NCBI GenBank assembly: GCA_036504595.1
Contig: DASXUX010000081.1
Span: forward strand, 186,001 to 250,000
DNA from: DASXUX01 sp036504595
GTDB taxonomy: Bacteria > Planctomycetota > SZUA-567 > H5-PLA8
Length of the DNA: 64,000 bases
Reading direction: 5' to 3'
The position numbers were made by a program, and so were the translations under genes. The notes under the pieces are model-generated. The model saw nothing but the letters and a program-made list of their open reading frames with translations, made no database searches and was not told the origin of the DNA. Below are positions 55,166-62,672 of this stretch, piece after piece. Position 1 is the stretch's first letter; every line of letters starts with the position of its first letter.

Positions 55166-55204
55166 ACGTCTGGAATGTAACCGGACTTCTGGTGCCCGGA
55201 GCTT

Positions 55205-55236
55205 TTGCCTTTTTACTTTTTACTTTTTACTTTTAG
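55205..55236. repeat. CTTTTTACTTTTTACTTTTT array
   Basis: Three to four copies of a TTTTTAC heptamer just before the comM start. A relative lies at 31871-31898. Confidence 0.7.
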
Positions 55237-55245
55237 ATTGTTCCC

Positions 55246-56784
55246 ATGCTCTCGAAAGTTCTTTCCGCCGCCGCGTCCGGCGTCGAAGCCTCCGTCGTTG
55301 AGGTCGAGGTTGATATTTCGCCGGGGATGCCGGGCGAACGCGTCGTCGGCTTGCCTGACACCGCCGTGAAGGAGAGCCTGTTCCGCGTTCGAGCCGCTCT
55401 GACCAACGCGGGCTATCACTGGCCGCACAACAAGCGCATGACGATCAACCTTGCACCGGCCGACAGCCGCAAAGAAGGGCCGATGTACGATCTGCCCATC
55501 GCGCTGGGCGTGCTCGCCGCCAGCGAACAGATGCAGATGGAGCGCCTTGGCGATTACCTGTTCGTCGGCGAATTGGCGCTCGACGGCCGCCTGCGCCCGG
55601 TCAAAGGCGCGCTGCTTTTTGCGCTGCTGGCCAAAGACCTGAAGCGCCGCGGCTTGTTCGTCTCACCCGACAACGCGCCAGAAGCCGCCGTCGCCGAAGG
55701 CGTCGATGTCCTCGCGCCGCAATCGTTGCCGCAGGCCGCCGCGTTCCTCAACGGGCTGGAAGAACTTCCACCGACCAAAGTCGATCTGAAGGAACTTTTC
55801 TCGCGCAACGGAGCCGACGGGCTGCTCGACATTTCGGACGTGCGCGGCCAGGAACACGTCAAGCGCGCGATCACCGTCGCCGCCGCCGGCGGCCATAATC
55901 TTTTGCTCGTGGGTCCGCCGGGCAGCGGCAAAAGCATGATCGCCAAACGGCTGCGCTCGATCCTGCCGCCATTCACGCTGGCCGAGGCGCTGGAGACTAC
56001 GAAGATCTGGTCCATCGCGGGAAAACTAAGCGCGCAGGAACCGCTCACGACGCAGCGCCCCTTCTGCGACCCGCACCACACGTCAACCTATCCGGCGGTC
56101 GTTGGCGGCGGCAGCGATCCCAAGCCCGGCGCGATCTCGCTGGCTCACAACGGGATTCTGTTTCTCGACGAATTCCCCGAGTTCGATCCGAAGGTTAAAG
56201 AAGCACTGCGTCAGCCGCTCGAAGACCGCAAGATTACCGTCGCGCGCTCGTCGGCGATCTGTGTTTTTCCGGCGAACATCATGCTGGTTGCAGCAATGAA
56301 TCCCTGTCCCTGCGGACATTTCGGCGACTCAAAGAAAGCATGCCGCTGCAATGAATTTCAGGTGCAGCGCTACCTCTCGCGCGTCTCGGGCCCGCTGCTG
56401 GACCGCATCGACCTGCATGTCGAAGTCCCGCATATTCCCTACGACGAACTGTCGAGCACGCGGACGGGCCCGACCAGCGCCGAAGTGCGCGCGAAAGTCA
56501 TCGCCGCGCGAGCGATTCAATCCAAACGTTTCACGGGAACGCTCACGCACAGCAACGCCGCGATGGCCGAACGGCAGGTGCAGGATTTCTGCACGCCCGA
56601 TGCCGACGCTGGCGCGCTGCTGAAGAACGCGGTGGATGTGCTCGGCTTCTCGGCCCGTTCGTATGGCCGCATTCTGAAAGTGGCGCGTACCATCGCCGAC
56701 CTCGATGCCGTCGAAACGATCAACGCCGCGCACGTCAGCGAAGCGATTCAGTACCGGCAGTTGGACCGGTACAAAGGACTCTAA
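55246..56784 (+). CDS. comM: YifB/ComM family Mg-chelatase-like AAA+ ATPase
   Basis: A 512-residue AAA+ helicase that aids branch migration during natural transformation in characterised species. Order: ChlI-like N-terminal domain (VEVDISPGMPGERVVGLPDT, RKEGPMYDLPIALGVLAASE); Walker A LLLVGPPGSGKSMIAKRL (~218-235); RPFCDPHHTSTYPAVVGGG; Walker B ILFLDEFPEFDPKVKEALRQ (~304-323); a zinc site MNPCPCGHFGDSKKACRCNE (~350-369); sensor RVSGPLLDRIDLHVEVP; and the C-terminal ARSYGRILKVARTIADLD. Length is standard. ATG 55246. Possible competence is implied but not shown. Confidence 0.95.
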   Translation: MLSKVLSAAASGVEASVVEVEVDISPGMPGERVVGLPDTAVKESLFRVRAALTNAGYHWPHNKRMTINLAPADSRKEGPMYDLPIALGVLAASEQMQMERLGDYLFVGELALDGRLRPVKGALLFALLAKDLKRRGLFVSPDNAPEAAVAEGVDVLAPQSLPQAAAFLNGLEELPPTKVDLKELFSRNGADGLLDISDVRGQEHVKRAITVAAAGGHNLLLVGPPGSGKSMIAKRLRSILPPFTLAEALETTKIWSIAGKLSAQEPLTTQRPFCDPHHTSTYPAVVGGGSDPKPGAISLAHNGILFLDEFPEFDPKVKEALRQPLEDRKITVARSSAICVFPANIMLVAAMNPCPCGHFGDSKKACRCNEFQVQRYLSRVSGPLLDRIDLHVEVPHIPYDELSSTRTGPTSAEVRAKVIAARAIQSKRFTGTLTHSNAAMAERQVQDFCTPDADAGALLKNAVDVLGFSARSYGRILKVARTIADLDAVETINAAHVSEAIQYRQLDRYKGL

Positions 56785-56790
56785 TGTAAA

Positions 56791-56830
56791 GTGCCACGGG
56801 CAGCCTCTGTTTGCCGTTGGCTGCCCGTGC
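56791..56830. repeat. 40-bp hairpin repeat, copy 2
   Basis: Same as 2761-2800: CACGGGCAGCC/GGCTGCCCGTG stem. It begins 6 bp after the comM stop. No T-run follows. Confidence 0.85.
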
Positions 56831-56849
56831 CTTTCGTGCAACGGTTGCG

Positions 56850-56980
56850 GAATGCGGAATTCGGATTGCGGATTGAAAGGCTCACCGCAGAGGACGCGGA
56901 GGACACAGAGTCTTCTATTATATTCTTTCTCTGTGACCTCTGTGACCTCTGTGTCCTTTGTGCCTCTGTGTTGAGGTCGT
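56850..56980. repeat. GGATTGCGGATT word and empty CACAGAGG inverted pair
   Basis: GGATTGCGGATTG at ~56862, then CGCAGAGGACGCGGAGGACA (56885 on) facing GTGACCTCTGTGACCTCTGT (56933 on) and TGCCTCTGTGTTGAGG. The two blocks are ~20 bp apart, as at 16575-16675. No gene between. Confidence 0.75.
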
Positions 56981-57005
56981 GATAGGATTCCGAGCAGCGC
57001 CCGAC

Positions 57006-58100
57006 ATGCGAATCGCCCTCGATATCTCCAGTGCCGCGCGCGCCGAATCGACCGGCGTAGCGATGTACATCCGCCGCATGCTCGGCGGGTTTGCGCGCGC
57101 GGGTAGCGATCATCAGTTCACGCTGATCACGCGCGCGTCTCGTTGGAAAAACCTGCTCCGCCGGCCCGAATTGCCGGGGCCGAACTTCCGCCACAAGCTG
57201 TTTCTCGAACGCATGCACCCGCTGCTGAGCCGCTCGATTGATGTCTTTCACGGTCTCGACGCGCGCCTGCCTGGGCCTTGGCTAAAAGTGCCGCTGGTCG
57301 TCACAATTCACGATGTCTTCTCCGCGCTGCAATCCGAAGATTTTGCCAGCGCCGAATTTCGTGAGATGAAGGCTGGGCGCTATCGCGATCTGGTCGCTCG
57401 CGCCGACCGGATTATCTGCGTGAGCGAGTGCACGCGCCGCGATGTGCTGAAGACGCTGAATCCTGATCCGGCGAAACTCCGCGTCGTCCACGAAGCCGGC
57501 AGCGAAGAGTTCTTCGCGCGGCCGGACGCTGAAGTTCAGGCCGCGCGCGCGCGCTTCGGCCTCGACAAGCCCTATTTCCTCTTCGTCGGCAGCCTGAACA
57601 AGCGCAAGAATGTGCCGGCGCAAGTCCGCGCCTTCGCGCTCGCGCGCGAGAAAACAAAATCCGACATGCTGCTGGCGATTGCGGGCCGCGTCGGCTTCGG
57701 CGGCGAAGAAATTCGCGCGGCCATCGACGCGGCCGGTTCCGATCGCGTGCGGTTTCTCGGGTACGTGGACAACGCGCTGCTGCCGGCGCTGCTCACCGGC
57801 GCGCACGGCCTGCTGTTCGCCACGCTCTACGAGGGCTTCGGGATTCCCGCGCTGGAAGCCGCCGCCTGCGGCTGCCCGGTGGTCGGTTCGACCGTCGGCG
57901 CGCAGCCGGAAGTTCTCGGCGACGCGTCGTTGCTGGCGGACCCGGCTTCGGTGGACTCCATCGCCGAGCAGATCGCGAAGTTGATGGTGGACGAGACGCT
58001 GCGGCGCTCACTTATTGAGAAGGCGCAGCGGCGCGCGAAGGATTTCTCGTGGGAAAAAGCGGGGCGGGAGTGCCTGGAGATCTATTCCGAACTCGCGTGA
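57006..58100 (+). CDS. Glycosyltransferase family 4/GT1-type
   Basis: A 364-residue GT-B glycosyltransferase from ATG 57006 (MRIALDISSAARAESTGV). Seen: VFHGLDARLPG (~83), VVTIHDVFSALQSEDF (~98), DRIICVSECTRRDVL, FLFVGSLNKRKNVPAQVRAF (~195), VRFLGYVDNALLPALLTGAH, and the donor-nucleotide motif LYEGFGIPALEAAACGCPVV (~277-296, E-x7-E). These place it with retaining GT4 enzymes that build exopolysaccharides or lipid-linked glycans. Donor and acceptor are unknown. It precedes a small membrane-protein frame. Confidence 0.9.
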   Translation: MRIALDISSAARAESTGVAMYIRRMLGGFARAGSDHQFTLITRASRWKNLLRRPELPGPNFRHKLFLERMHPLLSRSIDVFHGLDARLPGPWLKVPLVVTIHDVFSALQSEDFASAEFREMKAGRYRDLVARADRIICVSECTRRDVLKTLNPDPAKLRVVHEAGSEEFFARPDAEVQAARARFGLDKPYFLFVGSLNKRKNVPAQVRAFALAREKTKSDMLLAIAGRVGFGGEEIRAAIDAAGSDRVRFLGYVDNALLPALLTGAHGLLFATLYEGFGIPALEAAACGCPVVGSTVGAQPEVLGDASLLADPASVDSIAEQIAKLMVDETLRRSLIEKAQRRAKDFSWEKAGRECLEIYSELA

Positions 58101-58125
58101 CGGCAGGGCTTCGGGCGAGACTGAA

Positions 58126-58371
58126 ATGAAGACTTATCTTCTTGTTGGCATCGTGCTGGCCATCGTTCTTGAGATTGTGCACGGCGTCTACGCGTTGTGC
58201 TATTTGTGAAGGCCATTTCCTGAGTTTCTTACAAAGAGCATCTTGTGGGCGCTACTCTTCGTGCCCCTGTGGTGGCCGATCGGCGCATTCATACTCTCGG
58301 CAATGATAGTCACGGCGCATCGTCAGCGGCGAAGCGACGCGGAATCGCGAAATCACAATACTGATGCTTAG
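58126..58371 (+). pseudogene. Small two-span membrane protein interrupted by an in-frame TGA
   Basis: From ATG 58126 the frame encodes 27 residues with one hydrophobic span (VGIVLAIVLEIVHGVYALCY), then TGA at 58207-58209, then continues in the same frame for 53 residues with another hydrophobic span (ILWALLFVPLWWPIGAFILS) and a basic tail (HRQRRSDAESR) to TAG 58371. Both halves look like protein. Either the gene is recently broken, the TGA is a sequence error, or it is read through. No SECIS-like stem was evident after it. The final stop overlaps that of the convergent glycerate kinase gene by 4 bp. Confidence 0.5.
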
Positions 58372-59573
58372 GTTAGCCAATCAGCAATGCGTTGACTCGC
58401 CAGTTCCTCCAGATACTTCGCCGGTTCCTTCATCGCGGCCGAAACGAAGCCTGCGAATTCGGTGAGCGATTCCACGCTGGCGAAAACGCGGCGCAGTTCA
58501 TTTTCGCGGCCGGGTTCAATGCCACCGCCGATCGCCACGCAGCGCACGCCGGCTTTCTTCGCGCGCGCGGCAACGCCGGCCGGCGCTTTACCCATCAGCG
58601 TCTGCTCATCCAGACGGCCTTCCCCGGTGATGACCAGCGCCGCGCCGGCTAACGCCGCATCGAAGTTCACCGTGTCGAGCACCAGATCAATGCCGGGCTT
58701 CAGGGTTGCGTTGAGGAAAGCGAGACATCCCGCGCCCAGGCCACCGGCCGCGCCCGCGCCGGGCACTAGAGCTACATCTTTGCCGAGGTCGCGCTTGATC
58801 AAATCGGCGTAGTGGGCGAGCGCTTCATCGAGCAGCTTCACGTCGGCCGGCGTGGCGCCTTTCTGCGGACCATAGATCGCGCTTGCGCCCTGCGGACCAC
58901 AGAGCGGGTTGCGAACGTCGCAGGCAACCGTGACGGGCAGCGTTGCCAGACGTTTGTCCATTCGCGATATATCGATGCGCGCGAGTTTGCTCAGCGCGGC
59001 GCCGCCGGGCGGAAGATCGTGGCCGTTTTTGTCTAACAGTCGTACGCCGAGGGCCTGCGCCATCCCTGCGCCGCCGTCATTTGTCGCGCTGCCGCCGAGA
59101 CCCAGCAGAAGCGCGCTGACAGCGGGGTGAGCATCAAGCACACGAAGAATCTGGTCGCCGACACCGAGCGTGGTCGTCACTTTCGGATCGCGGCGATTCT
59201 CAGGCACGAGGCCGAGACCGCTGGACGCGGCCATCTCGATCACTGCTGTCGAGCCGTTCGCGAAGGACAGTTTGGCCACGGCCGGCGCGGAGGCTGGCGC
59301 TACCGGCAATAACGCTGCGGTCGCGGTGACAGGTTGAAGCAGCGGGCCGCGAACGGGCACGGAGACTCGCGCTGCGCCCGGCACCTGGCTGGCGAGGGCT
59401 TCCACCAGACCTTCGCCACCGTCTGCAAGAGCTACAACTTTCGACGCGTAACCCGCGCGCTGCAGTCCGCGCGCAATGGCCTCGCCGGCCTCGCGTCCCG
59501 AGAGCGTGCCTTTGAACGTCGCGCAAGCAACCACGACATTTTGGATTTTGGATCTTGGATTTTGGATTGCCAT
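58368..59573 (-). CDS. garK: Glycerate kinase (GlxK/GarK family)
   Basis: A 401-residue kinase that phosphorylates glycerate to a phosphoglycerate in the glyoxylate/glycerate pathways. Seen: ACATFKGTLSGREAGEAIAR (family start, usually APDSFKG), VVALADGGEGLVEAL, TAVIEMAASSGLGLV, LLLGLGGSATNDGGAGMAQA (~170-189), GASAIYGPQKGA, VPGAGAAGGLGAGCLAFL and LVITGEGRLDEQTLMGKAP. Fold and motifs are complete. The start is ATG 59573, but the first ~12 residues (MAIQNPRSKIQN) are encoded by a GATTTTGGATT repeat, replacing the normal short lead-in; a GTG just after the repeat is an alternative start. Together with the phosphatase at 60944 it fits C2/C3 acid salvage. Confidence 0.9.
   Translation of the reverse strand: MAIQNPRSKIQNVVVACATFKGTLSGREAGEAIARGLQRAGYASKVVALADGGEGLVEALASQVPGAARVSVPVRGPLLQPVTATAALLPVAPASAPAVAKLSFANGSTAVIEMAASSGLGLVPENRRDPKVTTTLGVGDQILRVLDAHPAVSALLLGLGGSATNDGGAGMAQALGVRLLDKNGHDLPPGGAALSKLARIDISRMDKRLATLPVTVACDVRNPLCGPQGASAIYGPQKGATPADVKLLDEALAHYADLIKRDLGKDVALVPGAGAAGGLGAGCLAFLNATLKPGIDLVLDTVNFDAALAGAALVITGEGRLDEQTLMGKAPAGVAARAKKAGVRCVAIGGGIEPGRENELRRVFASVESLTEFAGFVSAAMKEPAKYLEELASQRIADWLT
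59540..59570. repeat. TTTTGGATTTTGGATCTTGG array inside the glycerate kinase start
   Basis: A 9-10-bp unit (TTTTGGATT) repeated about three times on the plus strand. It provides the first codons of the glycerate kinase gene. Related to the GGATTGCGGATT family. Confidence 0.75.
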
Positions 59574-59643
59574 GAGGATGGTTCTCGCGTTTGGGGCGCG
59601 GTTGTCAATGGCAAGCGGTCCGCTGCAGGCTAAAGTGAAATGC

Positions 59644-60921
59644 ATGAGCGAAGTCCCTGACAAGGCGCAGAAACCTGAATCGGTCGCCGGTTGGCTGGGA
59701 TTGAATCGCGCGATGGTGGCGGTGCTGATCGCGATTGCCGGATTGGGGCTGTCTGAGGAAGTCTGGCGCAGCTTCCTTGGCGTGCAGCTTTATAAGAAAG
59801 GCGATTTAGACGGCCTCCTCTATATGGCCATCTACGCCTTGCTGGTGAATTTCCTCGAAGGCTTCGGCTACATTATCGGCGGGACGGTCGCGCATAAAAT
59901 GGGGCCGCGCGTAGCGCTGGCAGTCTCGGCGGGTTCGATGGCGCTGGGATTCGCGGGCATGCTTGCGTATCCGCACCCGTGGATGCTTGTCGCCGGCAGT
60001 CTGCTCATGACCAATTGGGAGCCGCTGTCGGTGCCGGCTACGTTCGAGATTGTGGGTGCCGAAGTTCCCAAGAATCGGCGCACGATCGCGTTCGCGGTGG
60101 CGAGCATTCAGAAGCGATTGCCGAAGGCCATCGGACCGCTGATCGGCGGATTCGCGTTCGTCGCGGCCGGGTACAGGCTCAATCTGGGGCTGGGATTTTT
60201 CTTCCTGATCGTGTCGGTCATTTGTCAGTGGTCGTTGCTCGGCCGCATGAAGCCGAAGGCCGATCCCGCCCCAGTCCCGTTGCGGCAAGTCCTGCGCGAA
60301 ATGCCGCCCGAACTGCGGCGGTTGCTCAGCGCGGAGATCATTCTGCGCTGGGGCGAGTGGTTCATTCGCGATTTCGCCGTGATCTACGTCGTCTTCCATC
60401 TGTATCAGTCTGCTGATGCCGCGGACAAAGCCGGCGCTCTGGCGTCGCTCTCGTCCTGGGTCGCGCTGCTGATGTACATTCCGATGGGCAAGATCATCGA
60501 TGCCTCCTCCAGCCCCAAGCCCTACATCGGTCTGACGTTCTTCCTTTTCGCCGCGTTTCCGTTTTGTCTGGTGCTGCTGCCGAAGGTTCCCGGCTTGCCG
60601 CTGACGGCGGCGCTGGTGATTGCGTTCATCGTGAACGGTCTGCGTGAAATGGGCGAACCGGCGCGCAAAGCGATGATCGCGTCTGGATTCCCGCCTGAAA
60701 TTCGCGCACGCGCAATCGGCCTGTACTGGGGACTGCGTTCGTTCGCGTTCTTTCCTGCGCCGATCGTGGCGTATGTTTTGTGGAGGAACTTCGGCCCCGA
60801 CACCACATTCCTGATCGGCGGCAGCATCGGCATGCTCGGCACGCTGTGGTACTGGCTGAGAGTGGGGCTGGTCTTTAACGCGGAGACGCCGAGCGCGCAA
60901 AGTGCGCAGAGAAAAAACTAG
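59644..60921 (+). CDS. MFS transporter
   Basis: A 425-residue major facilitator with about 11-12 hydrophobic segments. Seen: LNRAMVAVLIAIAGLGLSEE in TM1, GGTVAHKMGPRVALAVSAGS in the loop between TM2 and TM3 (the MFS GxxxxxxGxR-type motif), NRRTIAFAVASIQKRLPKAI, and MYIPMGKIIDASSSPKPYIG in the C half. ATG 59644. The carried substrate is unknown. The last residues (FNAETPSAQSAQRKN) are encoded by a GCAAAGTGCGCAGAG-type word and may be a repeat-derived tail. Divergent from glycerate kinase. Confidence 0.85.
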   Translation: MSEVPDKAQKPESVAGWLGLNRAMVAVLIAIAGLGLSEEVWRSFLGVQLYKKGDLDGLLYMAIYALLVNFLEGFGYIIGGTVAHKMGPRVALAVSAGSMALGFAGMLAYPHPWMLVAGSLLMTNWEPLSVPATFEIVGAEVPKNRRTIAFAVASIQKRLPKAIGPLIGGFAFVAAGYRLNLGLGFFFLIVSVICQWSLLGRMKPKADPAPVPLRQVLREMPPELRRLLSAEIILRWGEWFIRDFAVIYVVFHLYQSADAADKAGALASLSSWVALLMYIPMGKIIDASSSPKPYIGLTFFLFAAFPFCLVLLPKVPGLPLTAALVIAFIVNGLREMGEPARKAMIASGFPPEIRARAIGLYWGLRSFAFFPAPIVAYVLWRNFGPDTTFLIGGSIGMLGTLWYWLRVGLVFNAETPSAQSAQRKN

Positions 60922-60943
60922 TTTGCAGGAATCTGCGTTAAAC

Positions 60944-61594
60944 TCAGAACAGATCCAGCACCTCGCGCGGCTCTTTCACCAGCACCTTCGCTCCATTGTC
61001 CGACAATTCCTTCGCCTCGCGAAAACCCCAGAGTGCGCCGACGGGAAACATCCCGGCGCTCACGGCGGTGCGCATATCGGTGTTCGTGTCGCCCAAATAA
61101 ACGAACTCCGCAGGCGATAGCTTCATCAGTTTCGCGATCTCCAGCGCGCCTGCCGGATCAGGCTTGTGCGGGACGCCAGCCCGCGCGCCGGCCACGTGTT
61201 CGAACGTCCCGCGCGAGAGCATCTTCGCCACCATCAGCTTCGTGAAATCGTCAGGCTTGTTGGAGAGCACCGCGCAGCGAATCTTCCGCGCGGTCAGAGA
61301 TTCGAGGAGTTCCAGAATTCCGGGATACGGTTTAGTCTTCGCCGACCAGCGCTGGCTGTACTGAGCTCGCATCAGCGTAACAGCCTTTTGAATCGTCGGA
61401 TCGTCCAGGCGTTCATTAGGTAGCGTGCGTTTGGCCAGAGTCAAAACTCCATCGCCCACGAAGTGTTTATACGCGTTAACGGGGTGCTCTGGGCAGCCGA
61501 GCTCCCGCAGAGCGCTGTTCATCGAATCGGCCAGATCGTCGAGCGTGTTCAGCAGCGTTCCATCCAGGTCGAAGAGCACGGCTTTGTAGGACAT
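60944..61594 (-). CDS. gph: Phosphoglycolate phosphatase-like HAD hydrolase
   Basis: A 216-residue HAD-superfamily phosphatase from ATG 61594. Seen: AVLFDLDGTLLNTLDDLADS with the nucleophile Asp (motif I), YKHFVGDGVLTLAKRTL in the cap (as in Gph), CAVLSNKPDDFTKLM (motif II), HKPDPAGALEIAKLM (motif III Lys) and FVYLGDTNTDMRTAVSAGM (motif IV Asp). Length and cap type fit Gph, which removes phosphate from 2-phosphoglycolate. Other small phosphoesters are possible. The open frame upstream to 61708 is ignored. Confidence 0.88.
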   Translation of the reverse strand: MSYKAVLFDLDGTLLNTLDDLADSMNSALRELGCPEHPVNAYKHFVGDGVLTLAKRTLPNERLDDPTIQKAVTLMRAQYSQRWSAKTKPYPGILELLESLTARKIRCAVLSNKPDDFTKLMVAKMLSRGTFEHVAGARAGVPHKPDPAGALEIAKLMKLSPAEFVYLGDTNTDMRTAVSAGMFPVGALWGFREAKELSDNGAKVLVKEPREVLDLF

Positions 61595-61804
61595 GGGGAC
61601 TCCTGATTGAAGAATGCGGATTTCGATTGCGGATTGGAAATGACGCCCGCACCTTAAGCGAGAATTTAGCGGATTAGATCCTCCCCTTCGAGGAGAGAAC
61701 AGCGTCAATGGCCGAATCGTTCCAACCTGCTAAGATGCGCTTTGGTTGAAGCGTGACAATCCACTCCGCCCTACACGCGTCACTTGTCACACGAAAGGAC
61801 TGAG

Positions 61805-62617
61805 ATGCTCGGAATGACCCCGGATCTTCAGCAGCAGATTATGTCTGTCGTTCGCGACGCCGGTAAGCTTTCGCTGCGCTGGTTTGAGGGCGCTGAGCGG
61901 AACGAGGTCTCGTACAAAGGTGAGACCGATCTGGTCACCGTGGCGGACCGCGAAGTCGAAGCGTTCTTGCGCAAGCGGCTGCATGAGATCATGCCGGAAG
62001 CGGGGATGGTCGGCGAAGAGGGGACGGATACGCGGGGCAGTGGCGGCTGGCACTTCGTCGTGGACCCGATCGACGGCACGACCAATTTTGTTCACGGCCT
62101 GCCATTCTACTCGGTGTCGCTTGCGCTGAAGGACGAGAAGGAAACCGTTCTTGGGATCGTTTACGCGCCGGCGTTGGACTGGACGTTCCACGCGGCGCTG
62201 GGCGGCGGAGCGTGGATGAGCAAGACGGGCGAGGCGGACCGGAAGCTGCACGTTTCGAAAACACCGAAGCTGATCAAGGCGGTCGCCGCGACGGGGTTCG
62301 CTTGCGTTCGGGCGCGCGCCAAGCAGGACAACTTGCCGATCTTCAACGACGCGATTTACCGGCTGCAAGGCGTCCGGCGTCTGGGCTCGGCGGCGCTCGA
62401 TCTGTGCATGGTTGCCGATGGCAAGCTGGATTTGTACTGGGAGATGGGCATCCAGCCGTGGGACATCGCCGCGGGGATTCTGATTCTGCGCGAAGCCGGC
62501 GGCCGAGCGACCGATCTGCTGGGCGGCGATGCGGCAGAAACTCGCAAAGAGGTGCTGGCCAGCAACGCGCTGGTTCACGACGAGTTTCTGGATGTGCTGC
62601 GCAGGTCGTATGCGTGA
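61805..62617 (+). CDS. suhB: Inositol-1-monophosphatase family protein
   Basis: A 270-residue Mg-dependent phosphatase from ATG 61805 (AAGGA upstream). Seen: SYKGETDLVTVADREVEAFL, GMVGEEGTDTRG with the metal Glu-Glu (~70), HFVVDPIDGTTNFVHGLPFY with the signature DPIDGTTNF (~89-97), GSAALDLCMVADGKLDLYWE and QPWDIAAGILILREAGGRAT (metal Asp). All catalytic residues are present. It acts on inositol phosphate or related phosphates; SuhB homologues also bind RNA polymerase. Stand-alone gene. Confidence 0.93.
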   Translation: MLGMTPDLQQQIMSVVRDAGKLSLRWFEGAERNEVSYKGETDLVTVADREVEAFLRKRLHEIMPEAGMVGEEGTDTRGSGGWHFVVDPIDGTTNFVHGLPFYSVSLALKDEKETVLGIVYAPALDWTFHAALGGGAWMSKTGEADRKLHVSKTPKLIKAVAATGFACVRARAKQDNLPIFNDAIYRLQGVRRLGSAALDLCMVADGKLDLYWEMGIQPWDIAAGILILREAGGRATDLLGGDAAETRKEVLASNALVHDEFLDVLRRSYA

Positions 62618-62672
62618 TCGCTCGTGGTGTAGTCAACAGCGCTTGATGTCCTTTTCCGCGGGAGGATCAGCC

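Noticed and set aside
58207..58209. Selenocysteine codon
   Set aside because: No SECIS-like stem-loop directly after the TGA and no known selenoprotein family; nonsense mutation or error is simpler.
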